In this document: positions 1 through 9,019 of the stretch, in pieces
Layout: every line of letters starts with the position of its first letter
How positions within the stretch are numbered: the stretch's first letter is position 1
From: JADHOX01 sp038120515
Lineage (GTDB): Bacteria > Pseudomonadota > Alphaproteobacteria > Rickettsiales > JABIRX01
DNA: 29,480 nt
Assembly: GCA_038120515.1 (NCBI GenBank)
Contig: JAYOLW010000019.1
Coordinates: 1-29,480 of the forward strand
Direction of reading: 5' to 3'
Translations under genes and position numbers: made by a program
The notes under the pieces: model-generated
Seen by the model: only the letters and a program-made list of their open reading frames with translations
Databases searched by the model: none
What the model was told of the DNA's origin: nothing

Positions 1-613
1 CACATATATTTACCAATTTGCATTTTTGGCAATCAGGTTTTCTAGCTTTGCAAATATATCTACCATGCAATATAAGCCAATGATGTGCATGCAGTTTATA
101 TTGATCAGGAATTTTTCTAAGAAGCTGTTTTTCACTGTTTAGAGTATTATGAGCTTTTGTTAGGCCTAGTCTGTTACTTACTCTAAAAACATGAGTATCA
201 ACACCCATCGTTAAATACCCATAAGCACAATTTAAAAAAACATTAGCGGTTTTTCTGCCAACCCCAGCAAGTTTTTGCAGCTCATCAAGATCTTTTGGGA
301 TTACTTCTTTATAATCTTCAATTAACTGCTTAGACAGTAAGATAACATTTTTAGCCTTAGAATTATATAAGCCTATGGTTTTAATATATTGCTTTAAACC
401 ATCCTCACCAAGATCTATCATATCTCTTGGAGTTTTATATTTTGCAAATAAAGATTTAGTTGCTTTATTTACTGAGACATCAGTAGCCTGAGCCGAAAGA
501 ACTATTGCAACCAGCAAAGTATAATCATTAACAAATTCAAGCTCTGTAACTGGGCTGGGATTATCATTAATAAAAATATCAAATATCTCAGTAATTTGCT
601 GTTTTTTTAACAT
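1..613 (-). CDS. nth: Endonuclease III, partial (3' end beyond window)
   Basis: DNA glycosylase/AP lyase that removes oxidised pyrimidines in base excision repair. I translated the minus strand from the ATG at 613; 204 codons are present before the window edge, against about 211 in E. coli Nth, so only a few residues are missing. The helix-hairpin-helix with the catalytic lysine (LAGVGRKTAN, Lys121) and the catalytic aspartate (GVDTHVFRV, Asp139) are intact. The C-terminal 4Fe-4S cluster ligands appear in the usual C-x6-C-x2-C-x5-C spacing, and the fourth Cys is codon 204 at the window edge. The motif LSAQATDVSVNKAT is nearly identical to the E. coli protein. It lies downstream of the autotransporter gene on the same strand, separated by 100 AT-rich bases in which I see no clear promoter or terminator. 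Confidence 0.95.
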   Translation of the reverse strand, partial: MLKKQQITEIFDIFINDNPSPVTELEFVNDYTLLVAIVLSAQATDVSVNKATKSLFAKYKTPRDMIDLGEDGLKQYIKTIGLYNSKAKNVILLSKQLIEDYKEVIPKDLDELQKLAGVGRKTANVFLNCAYGYLTMGVDTHVFRVSNRLGLTKAHNTLNSEKQLLRKIPDQYKLHAHHWLILHGRYICKARKPDCQKCKLVNIC

Positions 614-713
614 ATGATTTAATTTATATCTAAGATTAAATATAAATGTAACAATTTATAAGTAATTAACAAATTACCAAATCTATAAAAACATTTTCAA
701 AACCAGTTTATAA

Positions 714-3700
714 CTAAAATGTTTTAGAAAAATTAATTGCAAATAATTGCTCATCAGGATTTGTAGCAATATGATTAGGCTCAGTTGAATACAGATAATT
801 AAAAGTTAAAGAGTCATTATTAGACAACTCTCTTTTAAAAAATAATTCATAATTTCTTTCTTTACCAGAAGATACCAGAGAAACTCGCTCAGATGCTAAA
901 GTGACATTTCCATCTAGATCTCTTGCGGTTGCAACAGATACTAATACATCACCTGAAATAACACGCATTGGCTCAGTGTAGGCTATACCATAACTCGAAT
1001 TATTTGCTCTTTTAACAAGTGCGAAAGATGTCTCCCTTGAAGTGACATCGCTAAAATTTCTAAATACAGAATATGCGTCTGATTCAATTTTAGAAATTCC
1101 GAAATCTAATTTTGCTATGAAATCAATGTCATTTGTCATGTTTTTAACATAACCAATACCATAATAACTTGTTTTGGTTCCACCATCAAAGTTAAATGCA
1201 CCCTCTGATTCGGTACCTAGAAAATTATTTTCTTCAATTAAAGTTCCAAGTGAAAAACTTACAAGAGATCTACCTAAATCATAATTAAGTTTTGAGTATA
1301 AATAATTTGTGTCACTAACTTCAGAAAATGCAAAACCAATTTGTGTTTGCATATTTTTAGCAAAATTAAAACTTAGTGATGTATATGAAGAATTTTCATT
1401 AACTAAACCAGCATATTCATTATTTGCTGAAAATGCCAATGAACCAAAATTAGCATAGTTCGAACCAATAATGTCAGCATTGGCATCATATGCATCAAAA
1501 CCCATTGATAATTCAATATTTTTTGTAAGATTTTGATTAAAACTTAAATTAGAAAATGAAGTGTTAGATAGGTCCGCATCCGGATTTTCAAAAATTCTAG
1601 CTTTACCATCATTGCTTTCATATGATTTTGCCTCAGAATTTGTCACTGAAAAAGATATATTATTGTTTAACGAAACGACTTCAGAACTTGTAATTAATTC
1701 ATCATCAAATGAAAAGTAATCCGACACAGAGAATCGTGAAGCAGATAAATCTACCATACTATCAACTTTACTATTTAAATTGGCACTATAATCAAAATTA
1801 TAAGAATCAAAATATTTTGCTTTAGCTAAAATATTTCCAGCATTCACTGAAAAAGCATCACCGAAATATAAGGATGTCGAAATTGAGGTATCTGCTAAGT
1901 TATAAGCAAAATTACCAGCAAAACTACTTGTATGAAGGGCAGGGGCATCAATATGTGAATAAACGCTAGTTGATGAATAAGAAGTATAGGTTGATTGAAC
2001 TGCCTTAAACAGATTAATCATTCCATCTCCGCAGTTAATTGATCCAGAAGCTCCATCTCCAACACAACCAGTTATTTGAGCCACAGGAATTGCAGTAGCA
2101 ATTAATTTGTCGACAATATTTTCCATTGATACTGTTGGAAAAGCTGCAGTTAAAATCGATACTGCAGAAGTAACATAAGCTGAACCTAAATACTCGCCTT
2201 GATCAATTCCATCAGAACTTGTATTAGTATCTAAATTACTATAAAGTGAATAAGTTCCTGCATTATTATAGCTTGCAACATTACCAGGAGCAATAAAACA
2301 AGCCATTGAGGTATTTAACCTTTTAGAACAATCATTTGTTGATATCTTACTATCAATTACTATTGCATTTATTGCGTAAGCATTATCATAATCATCAGTA
2401 CCATCACTATCTAAATCAACAGTATCAGTTTCTGCATAAGTAATACTATCAACTTCAACATCGGCAACAGCGATTATATGATCCGCATTAACGTTACTAC
2501 CAAAATAAGAAGAGTCATTTATCAAATCCATAAAAAATGAATTATCTGTAGGTATTACATAAATATTATTGTTACTATCAGTGTTATCATCTGATCTTAA
2601 AAGATTCGCAATCTCTTGAACTTTACTTGTGTAAGCTGATTTAACATCTGTATCATTTAAATATTTATAAGTTCCAGAATTAGAATATGCAGCATTACTG
2701 CTGTAAATATCACTACCAGCAAAATCGGATGCAAAATTACCCGCAGCAAAAGTACCTTGATTTGTTGAGTCAGAGGAATCATCAGGTGCATCATTACCAA
2801 TACTATTAGCTCCAGTATAAACAACATTACTATTAAACAAATAAACATCAAACTCTAAACTATTAGTTAATGATGTTGGATCAGCAGCAGAGTAAGATGT
2901 AGTAAATGTAGTTTTAGTGGTGTCAGCAGTGTCATAAGTCAATGTTGCTGCATAATTCCTATATTGATTATTCAAAAGAACAACGGTGTTGTCTGCTTGA
3001 GCTGCATTTAATGCATTATACAAAATCTGACCAGTGTTATCTTCTAACACATTATCCATAAATGTGCCATCCATATCAGACATAAAATTGGTACCTTGAA
3101 CCTCCATCAACTTTCTATGATACATTTGGGTTTTATATGAATTTATCTCTGCACCAGAGGCAGCCCCCTGAATTTCATCATCATCAGTTGTACCAATTAT
3201 TGCGGCAAGGGCAGTACCATTAGCAACATCATTTTGCGAATATTCAAAAATAGAATATTGGTAAAACCAACTATCTAAAATATTATCTACTCCTGGATTG
3301 GTATTAGCAGTTATTCCATTTAAAAAAACCGTATTAGTTTTAGTGCAAGTTGGTGAATTTGTAGCATTACAAAATGTAGTATTAGCTGTATTAGATACAG
3401 TAGAATAATCAAAAGTATTTTTATCAAAACCATCATCACCATCAGCATATTTGGTATTAAAAAAACTATCCATTGATGTTATATGATTATCTGTAAAACT
3501 AACTCCAGTATCACTTGAGGCTACATTATACAAAAACAATGAAACATTCCCAGAATTTGATACAGAATATTTATTAGTGGCTAAAACATTAGAGTAAGGA
3601 GCAGATAGAACATTAAAAGTTATATTATTAACAGAATTAAGAGCCTGATCCGGTGAATAAGCTTCTAGAGAATTTTTATTATAAATTGAATAAGAAGCAT

Positions 3701-4280
3701 TACCAAAATTGCTCAATGTACCTAAATCATCAAGATATTTTGTACTATTTGACGCAGTTTTTATAGATGCATTTGTTTCAACATTATTAGAAGAATCAAG
3801 ATATAAATAACCATAATTGTTAGTTGTATTAGTGTTCAAATTTGAAGAGGATAATTTATTAACTCCTGAACCTAAAATTGCAATATTTGAACCAGTACCA
3901 TCAGTTGTTTTAGATAAAGCAGATAATAACGCCTGAGCCTCAGCAATTTGCAAAACATTATTTGCTCCAACAAAACCATCTCCTGAACCACCGACATTTG
4001 AATCAGAATTTACAGTGCCATTTGAAGATGCACGCAAACTTGAAATATCAACAGTATTACTACTAATAAAATTATTACATGTAGATGCTGAAGTACCGAC
4101 AGACAAACCATAATATTGACAATTATCAAATGAACTTACAGACAAATCTGTAATAGTTGTACTAGATCCACCAGATGATGATGATGATGATGATGTAGTC
4201 GGATATGAAGAATTTCCTCCACAAGATATAATTATGTGAAATGAAAATAATAGAAATAAAAAAGATTTTACAAAATTCAT
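714..4280 (-). CDS. Lipoprotein autotransporter with degenerate subtilase (S8) passenger
   Basis: A 1188-residue outer-membrane autotransporter. The N-terminus is a lipoprotein signal (hydrophobic stretch, then IISC with lipidated Cys20), followed by a poly-Ser linker (30-36). The passenger resembles S8 serine proteases of the NalP type: IAILGSGV (133-140), NGTALAAIIG (354-363), YVIPTDN (574-580), CFIAPG (661-666), GEYLGSAYVTSA (695-706) and GDGMINLFKAVQ (751-762). At the three catalytic positions I read Gly137 for Asp, Asn354 for His and Tyr697 for Ser; the oxyanion-hole Asn (580) seems kept. Large insertions separate the blocks. Residues from about 880 on look like the beta-barrel of S8 autotransporters (GTLIEENNFLG at 1012-1022, SSGKERNYELFFKREL at 1137-1152), and the chain ends in Phe as outer-membrane barrels do. 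I infer a surface-displayed non-proteolytic protein; the family assignment is fairly safe, the loss of activity is by-eye alignment. It has its own likely promoter at 4305-4332. Confidence 0.8.
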   Translation of the reverse strand: MNFVKSFLFLLFSFHIIISCGGNSSYPTTSSSSSSSGGSSTTITDLSVSSFDNCQYYGLSVGTSASTCNNFISSNTVDISSLRASSNGTVNSDSNVGGSGDGFVGANNVLQIAEAQALLSALSKTTDGTGSNIAILGSGVNKLSSSNLNTNTTNNYGYLYLDSSNNVETNASIKTASNSTKYLDDLGTLSNFGNASYSIYNKNSLEAYSPDQALNSVNNITFNVLSAPYSNVLATNKYSVSNSGNVSLFLYNVASSDTGVSFTDNHITSMDSFFNTKYADGDDGFDKNTFDYSTVSNTANTTFCNATNSPTCTKTNTVFLNGITANTNPGVDNILDSWFYQYSIFEYSQNDVANGTALAAIIGTTDDDEIQGAASGAEINSYKTQMYHRKLMEVQGTNFMSDMDGTFMDNVLEDNTGQILYNALNAAQADNTVVLLNNQYRNYAATLTYDTADTTKTTFTTSYSAADPTSLTNSLEFDVYLFNSNVVYTGANSIGNDAPDDSSDSTNQGTFAAGNFASDFAGSDIYSSNAAYSNSGTYKYLNDTDVKSAYTSKVQEIANLLRSDDNTDSNNNIYVIPTDNSFFMDLINDSSYFGSNVNADHIIAVADVEVDSITYAETDTVDLDSDGTDDYDNAYAINAIVIDSKISTNDCSKRLNTSMACFIAPGNVASYNNAGTYSLYSNLDTNTSSDGIDQGEYLGSAYVTSAVSILTAAFPTVSMENIVDKLIATAIPVAQITGCVGDGASGSINCGDGMINLFKAVQSTYTSYSSTSVYSHIDAPALHTSSFAGNFAYNLADTSISTSLYFGDAFSVNAGNILAKAKYFDSYNFDYSANLNSKVDSMVDLSASRFSVSDYFSFDDELITSSEVVSLNNNISFSVTNSEAKSYESNDGKARIFENPDADLSNTSFSNLSFNQNLTKNIELSMGFDAYDANADIIGSNYANFGSLAFSANNEYAGLVNENSSYTSLSFNFAKNMQTQIGFAFSEVSDTNYLYSKLNYDLGRSLVSFSLGTLIEENNFLGTESEGAFNFDGGTKTSYYGIGYVKNMTNDIDFIAKLDFGISKIESDAYSVFRNFSDVTSRETSFALVKRANNSSYGIAYTEPMRVISGDVLVSVATARDLDGNVTLASERVSLVSSGKERNYELFFKRELSNNDSLTFNYLYSTEPNHIATNPDEQLFAINFSKTF
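4174..4194 (-). repeat. In-frame trinucleotide microsatellite (GAT)7, read as TCA serine codons
   Basis: Seven uninterrupted GAT units on the plus strand, read on the minus strand as TCA serine codons in the linker just after the lipidated cysteine of the autotransporter. Slippage here would change linker length by whole residues and would not shift the frame. Confidence 0.9.
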
Positions 4281-4304
4281 AGCGCAGATATCTCAATAAC
4301 TAAC

Positions 4305-4332
4305 ATTATACACTATAAATTAACTAATTCAA
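4305..4332 (-). promoter_or_regulatory. Predicted sigma-70 promoter of the autotransporter gene
   Basis: On the minus strand, TTGAAT (4332-4327) and a perfect TATAAT (4310-4305) are separated by 16 bases. The start codon at 4280 lies 24 bases beyond the -10 box, giving a short leader of roughly 18 bases. It separates this gene from the upstream hisZ group. Confidence 0.55.
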
Positions 4333-4346
4333 AGATAAATTTTAGT

Positions 4347-5237
4347 TTAATTAGTAATTTCTTCTAAGTAAAAAGTAGCTCCGAAACAATTACTGTAATC
4401 AGAAAATTTAAACTTCCCACCTCTGATCACAATATTATCAGTAGAGCTATCAACAATCTTAAGGCACAATCCAGAGTGATAATCCTTAAAATTTAAATCA
4501 AGAGGATCAAAAACTAACTTAGTTGCAAAATCTTCTGGTAAAAAAATTATATCATCTCTTATCTTTTCAAAATAGGAAGAGAAAACGGAATCATAAATTT
4601 GATATTCTCTATTTTTGAAGAAACTAAAACTCTTTGGAGATAAAATCTCACGCAAATTATATTTGTCAGTTAATGAAATAATTTTATCAATATCATTACT
4701 TTTAATAATATTAGTTAACTCAAAATTATTTAATTTCAAAACTCTTGAAAGCAAATCAACAGAAGAGATGTTAGAAAAAACAATGGTATAAGAAGAGTAT
4801 TTAATGCGTTTGATTAACTTGCTCAGAAAAACAACTGATTCATTTAATACATTCTTTTTAGAGTTATTTGATATTATTTCAAACCCTGTTTGACGCATCG
4901 AACGAGCATGGTTGTTTTTATCTATATTCAACCTTAACACAACACCACTATAACAAATTTTAAGATAATTTGTATCAACGTAATCAACAGCTCTCGATGT
5001 TTGTGAGGTTATATCAGATCTAATAGTTAACAGCTTATCAGATAAAGGATCAAGAACAGTAAAGCTTTGTTCAGAAAAATTAGCTTCTTTGTGAAATTCA
5101 ACAGGTGAAGGATTAAAAAGTTCAAAATCATTTTCTAATAAATAATCAATGATTTGATTATTCATTTTATATGTTAGCTTTGCTTTACTGCCAAAAGAGT
5201 CATAAAAACCAATTGGCAGAAGATTATAATCAGACAT
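4347..5237 (-). CDS. hisZ: ATP phosphoribosyltransferase regulatory subunit (HisZ)
   Basis: A class II histidyl-tRNA-synthetase-like paralogue that serves as the regulatory subunit of the short-form HisG in the first step of histidine biosynthesis. The N-terminus reads NLLPIGFYDSFGSKA, the usual opening of HisZ/HisS, followed by PSPVEF, LTIRSDITSQTSR (motif 2-like region) and a short C-terminal block ending FGATFYLEEI. At about 296 residues it lacks the anticodon-binding domain of true HisRS. I chose the ATG at 5237 because it lies just after the upstream stop codon (5245-5247) and is preceded by an AGAAG ribosome-binding-like sequence; an in-frame GTG at 5258 would add seven residues and overlap the upstream gene. 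No hisG or other his gene is in the window. It probably shares a transcript with the BI-1 gene upstream. Confidence 0.8.
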   Translation of the reverse strand: MSDYNLLPIGFYDSFGSKAKLTYKMNNQIIDYLLENDFELFNPSPVEFHKEANFSEQSFTVLDPLSDKLLTIRSDITSQTSRAVDYVDTNYLKICYSGVVLRLNIDKNNHARSMRQTGFEIISNNSKKNVLNESVVFLSKLIKRIKYSSYTIVFSNISSVDLLSRVLKLNNFELTNIIKSNDIDKIISLTDKYNLREILSPKSFSFFKNREYQIYDSVFSSYFEKIRDDIIFLPEDFATKLVFDPLDLNFKDYHSGLCLKIVDSSTDNIVIRGGKFKFSDYSNCFGATFYLEEITN

Positions 5238-5244
5238 AAAAAAA

Positions 5245-5943
5245 CTATCTTCTATCACCCATAATGTGAAGAAGGGCGATAAAAATATTAATAAAGTCGA
5301 GATATAGACTTAATGCAGACATCAGACCAGCTTTTTTTGCAACCTCAGAAGAACCGCCAAGATTATAATAAATATTCTTTAATTTTTGAACATCATATGC
5401 AGTGAATCCTATAAAAATTCCAAGAACAGCAAATGAAATTAAATACATTAATGATGAGCTCTTAAGGAAGAAATTTATTATCATAATCAAGAACACACCA
5501 ATTAAACCCATCATCAAAAATGAACCAAATTTACTTAAATCTTTTTTAGTAGAATATCCAAAAATACTCATAGCACCAAATACAGACGCTGTAATTAAAA
5601 ACACTCTAGCTATAGAATCACCCGTATATATCAAAAAATAAATGCTAAACACCAAACCTTGAAGGCCACAGAAACTCCAATATAAAAGCTTCAATGTATT
5701 AAAGCTCATCTTATTAAAACCGAAGCTCATTGCAAAAATTATACCAATTAAAGCTATTGTAAGCAAAAATCTTAAAGAAAGAACTGCCTGAGTAAGGCTC
5801 GGAACCGATGCTGTAAATAGGGCGACAACACCAGTTATAGCAAGACCTAGAGCCATATAATTAAAAAACTGTAACATGAATGATCTTAAACCTTGATCAT
5901 ATGTTCTTGTTTGCTGAACTGTATTTAATCTAGAAAAATTCAT
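5245..5943 (-). CDS. Bax inhibitor-1 / YccA-family membrane protein
   Basis: A 232-residue, very hydrophobic protein with about seven transmembrane helices. The soluble N-terminus (NTVQQTRTYDQGLRSFMLQ) precedes the first helix as in bacterial BI-1/YbhL proteins. The C-terminal half carries the family landmarks GFTAYDVQKLK and LSLYLDFINIFIALL, including the conserved aspartates linked in this family to pH-sensitive ion leak. In alphaproteobacteria these are inner-membrane proteins of uncertain role, with stress or calcium homeostasis and FtsH interaction proposed for relatives. It sits 61 bases downstream of the aminopeptidase gene on the same strand and is followed almost directly by hisZ. 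Start ATG at 5943. Confidence 0.9.
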   Translation of the reverse strand: MNFSRLNTVQQTRTYDQGLRSFMLQFFNYMALGLAITGVVALFTASVPSLTQAVLSLRFLLTIALIGIIFAMSFGFNKMSFNTLKLLYWSFCGLQGLVFSIYFLIYTGDSIARVFLITASVFGAMSIFGYSTKKDLSKFGSFLMMGLIGVFLIMIINFFLKSSSLMYLISFAVLGIFIGFTAYDVQKLKNIYYNLGGSSEVAKKAGLMSALSLYLDFINIFIALLHIMGDRR

Positions 5944-6004
5944 AACAATAAATAATATATATTAATTTTATTAAAAGTTATTGATTTAGTAATAATAATC
6001 AACC

Positions 6005-7483
6005 TTATTCTTTGGGCTCGTAGTTATTTTGTACGAAATCATTTAATAATCTTACACCAAATCCTGTAGCTCCTTTAGCTGATAAACTTTTATTTCTACC
6101 AATGGTAGCAACACCAGCTATATCAAGATGCGCCCATTTTGTTTCAGATGCAAATCTTTGTAAAAACTGCGCAGCTGTAATACTACCACCACCTTTATAG
6201 TTAGAAATATTTTGAATATCAGCAATGTGAGAATCTATCATACTATCATATTCAGAGGATAGTGGAAAACGCCATAACTTTTCACCAGTTCTATCTCCAG
6301 ACTCATATAACTGTTTTGCAAGTTCATCATCATTAGAGAATAATCCTGCATAAATATCTGATAGTGATATTACTATTGCACCCGTAAGTGTAGCAAGATC
6401 AACAACAAGATGAGGTTTAAAATTTTGAATAACATATGTTAAACAATCAGCTAATACCATTCGGCCTTCAGCATCGGTATTCAAACATTCAATTGTTTGA
6501 CCAGACATAGAAGTTACCACATCTCCTGGTCTTTGTGCATTTCCACCCGGCATGTTCTCAACTAAACCAATAACTCCAATAGCATTTACTTTAGCTTCTC
6601 TTTTGGCAAGAGTTCTCATTAGACCAACAACAGCAGCAGATCCACCCATATCACCCTTCATATCATCCATATTTAAAGCTGGTTTAATTGAAATACCACC
6701 AGTATCAAAGCAAACACCTTTTCCAACAAAAGCAAGTGGTGCAGCTTCTTTATCTTCAGCACCAAGATATTGCATTATAACAAGCTTTGACTCTCTAACA
6801 CTTCCTTGCCCAACAGCTAATAGAGCATTCATACCCAGCTTTGACATTTCTTTAGCACCAATAACATCTACTTTAAGTCCATCTGATGATAATTTTGAAC
6901 AAATTTTAGCATAAGACTCAGGATATAATATATTGGCAGGTTCAGAAACTAAATCTCTAGCCAGAAAAACTCCCTCAGTGACGAAATCAATTTCAGAAAA
7001 AATCTTTTCAGCCTTTTCTGTATTTTCCAATCTTAAATCTAATATTGATAATGTGTTTTTAGCTTTTTCGGCTTTATCTATAGAGTAATACTTTAAAAAC
7101 TGATAATTTCTAAGCTTTGCACCAAATGCAATATTTGCAGCTATATCTGCACATGAAACTGTTTCATCATGAGTATCTTCAATAATCATTGCAGATTTAA
7201 TGATTTTTAATCTATTAAGTTCAACTGTAATCTTACCACCTAAATCCCTTGCTTTGTCATCTGACAAATCAGATGCGCTACCAAGACCTACCAACAATAC
7301 TAAATCTAAATCATGTTCATCTGGATGAGAAGCAGGTACAATCTGACCATATTTTGCTGTAAATTCAATAGGGGATTTACTTATAAATTTTTTTAAATTA
7401 TCAGAATCTAATAATTCAATAAAAAAACCGATAATAGCTACAAAAGAAATTGTTAAACTTAATTTTGAAAACATTATATCCAT
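6005..7483 (-). CDS. pepA: Cytosol (leucyl) aminopeptidase, M17 family
   Basis: Two-metal aminopeptidase that releases N-terminal residues from peptides; relatives also bind DNA in XerCD recombination. At 492 residues the length is normal. The N-terminal macrodomain-like region (about 1-170) is divergent, but the catalytic half is textbook: GKGVCFDTGGISIKP places metal ligands Lys255 and Asp260 and catalytic Lys267, KGDMGG gives Asp278, and the family signature NTDAEGR is at 335-341 with ligands Asp337 and Glu339 and catalytic Arg341. The first 25 residues are unusually hydrophobic for a cytosolic protein, but this probably matches a beta strand/helix of the N domain and not a signal peptide. 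An in-frame ATG three codons in (7474) is an alternative start; no clear ribosome-binding site helps choose. It lies 44 bases downstream of the LpoA-like gene. Confidence 0.95.
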   Translation of the reverse strand: MDIMFSKLSLTISFVAIIGFFIELLDSDNLKKFISKSPIEFTAKYGQIVPASHPDEHDLDLVLLVGLGSASDLSDDKARDLGGKITVELNRLKIIKSAMIIEDTHDETVSCADIAANIAFGAKLRNYQFLKYYSIDKAEKAKNTLSILDLRLENTEKAEKIFSEIDFVTEGVFLARDLVSEPANILYPESYAKICSKLSSDGLKVDVIGAKEMSKLGMNALLAVGQGSVRESKLVIMQYLGAEDKEAAPLAFVGKGVCFDTGGISIKPALNMDDMKGDMGGSAAVVGLMRTLAKREAKVNAIGVIGLVENMPGGNAQRPGDVVTSMSGQTIECLNTDAEGRMVLADCLTYVIQNFKPHLVVDLATLTGAIVISLSDIYAGLFSNDDELAKQLYESGDRTGEKLWRFPLSSEYDSMIDSHIADIQNISNYKGGGSITAAQFLQRFASETKWAHLDIAGVATIGRNKSLSAKGATGFGVRLLNDFVQNNYEPKE

Positions 7484-7527
7484 ATTAACAATAATTTTTT
7501 GATTACTTATAGTTGAAAAAAAACTTA

Positions 7528-8994
7528 TTAATCAAGTGTAATTTCATCAACTAGGTCTTTATTCTCAAGAAACGAAAATTCTGTATCAATTTGTTCTAAG
7601 TTATCATTTTTAACAGAATATACTGAAAGCAAACGCTCTGATATACCGTCTGGCCTAAATTTAAAAACCCCATTAATGCCATTAAAACCAATATCTTGAG
7701 TAATTGACAGGTCACGAATGTTATCATCAGTGTCAGAATAAGCTAGAAGAGCAGTTATAACTGAAACTGCATCATAAGCATATGCTGATATTCGTGATGA
7801 TTTGTTATCAAAACTATTAAAATAATGTTGTTCAAATAAATTTAAATTATCATGCGGAATATCAACAAACCAAGAATCATATAAAGTTTGTGAATTCAAT
7901 GCTTCACTTTTATACCAATTTGAAATACCAACAATCTTAACTCTATCACTTGGAAACTCATACTTTTCAAGAAGATTGATAGTGTCATTTAATACATCAC
8001 CACCATCTGGAACAAAAAACACAATCTTGAAATCATCAATATTTTTTGGCTCATATAAATCTTTTTCAACTATTATCGATTCTTGATCAGATTCACTTGA
8101 ATTATTTTGCAAATCTTCCAACAAGCTCGACATTAAAATATCATCTGCAACAGATAATGATGCTGAATTTTCCTCAGCATCCTGTGAATCTAATAATAAA
8201 TTTTGTTGATACTTTGTAAGTTCTTCTTTCGACATAAATATTGGTCTGCCCTGAGCATCATTTGGACTTTCTTTTAATACATTAACCAATCTTTTAACAT
8301 TACTACTTAAATGTACTCCTGGTGTATAAAACTCACTTTTTAAAACTACCCCATTGTTGAGTTCAACAGATCTTCTTAATTCATTAATAGCATAAGAACC
8401 AAAATCATTAGCTGGAAGTAAACTTACATAATATTCGTAACCTTTAGAAGCAGTATAATTTATTATCCTTTGAATCTGTTGCCGAAAATCAATCCCTAGT
8501 AAAAATATATTTTCAGATGCAATTGAAATATCATTAGAGAATGTAAAAACAAAAATATCCTTATCTTTTATTAAAGGCTGCATTGCTGAAACATTTGCAC
8601 TAAACACAGGACCTATAACAATATTATAATTTTCAGCTATAATCTCTTGTGTTGCCTCAATAGTCTTAATATCACTTCCCTCTGTATCAAAAACTTTAAA
8701 TACAATTCTAGGGTCTCTATTATCAAAAAGAGCAAGAATAGTAGCATTTAAAATTTCATTACCAATCTTTTCTGATTTACCTGAAAGAGGAAGTAATAAA
8801 GCAATTTTAATTTCATTTTTATCATCGAAACCAATATCTTTAAATTTTTGAGCAATTTGTTCTTTTTTTAAAGCATAATCAATAACAAATCTCTGTCTTT
8901 TTTGGACAGGATCTTCTGGTTGAACAACTACATATCTAACACAACTATTAAACATAAATAATGCTAGTATAATCGAAAATATTCTATATTTCAT
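7528..8994 (-). CDS. LpoA-like penicillin-binding-protein activator lipoprotein
   Basis: A 488-residue predicted lipoprotein: hydrophobic signal ending FNSC, lipidated Cys18. From about residue 60 it is a periplasmic-binding-protein type 1 fold (KIALLLPLSGKSEKIGNEILNA, then IVIGPVFSANVSAMQPLI), as in the C-terminal domain of E. coli LpoA and the alphaproteobacterial penicillin-binding-protein activator family. The N-terminal TPR domain of E. coli LpoA is absent. An acidic, low-complexity segment (about 270-315) interrupts the second half of the fold. It is transcribed divergently from rsmI, the same neighbourhood as lpoA/rsmI in E. coli, and the PBP1A gene follows rsmI here. I infer that it sits in the outer membrane and stimulates that PBP. 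A different ligand-binding role cannot be excluded. Confidence 0.8.
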   Translation of the reverse strand: MKYRIFSIILALFMFNSCVRYVVVQPEDPVQKRQRFVIDYALKKEQIAQKFKDIGFDDKNEIKIALLLPLSGKSEKIGNEILNATILALFDNRDPRIVFKVFDTEGSDIKTIEATQEIIAENYNIVIGPVFSANVSAMQPLIKDKDIFVFTFSNDISIASENIFLLGIDFRQQIQRIINYTASKGYEYYVSLLPANDFGSYAINELRRSVELNNGVVLKSEFYTPGVHLSSNVKRLVNVLKESPNDAQGRPIFMSKEELTKYQQNLLLDSQDAEENSASLSVADDILMSSLLEDLQNNSSESDQESIIVEKDLYEPKNIDDFKIVFFVPDGGDVLNDTINLLEKYEFPSDRVKIVGISNWYKSEALNSQTLYDSWFVDIPHDNLNLFEQHYFNSFDNKSSRISAYAYDAVSVITALLAYSDTDDNIRDLSITQDIGFNGINGVFKFRPDGISERLLSVYSVKNDNLEQIDTEFSFLENKDLVDEITLD

Positions 8995-9019
8995 GAGCTA
9001 TAAATAACAATTTTTCTGT

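Noticed and set aside
614..713. Possible promoter for nth in the 100-base gap
   Set aside because: AT-rich sequence offers several weak hexamers, but none has good spacing.
2657..2851. Small hydrophobic ORF inside the autotransporter gene
   Set aside because: It is a shadow in another frame of a long, motif-bearing gene on the same strand.
5238..5258. GTG start for hisZ overlapping the BI-1 gene
   Set aside because: The ATG at 5237 has a ribosome-binding-like AGAAG and matches the HisZ N-terminus better.
6552..6914. 120-codon plus-strand ORF opposite the aminopeptidase
   Set aside because: It lies antisense to the NTDAEGR catalytic half of a well-conserved gene and has no independent family features.
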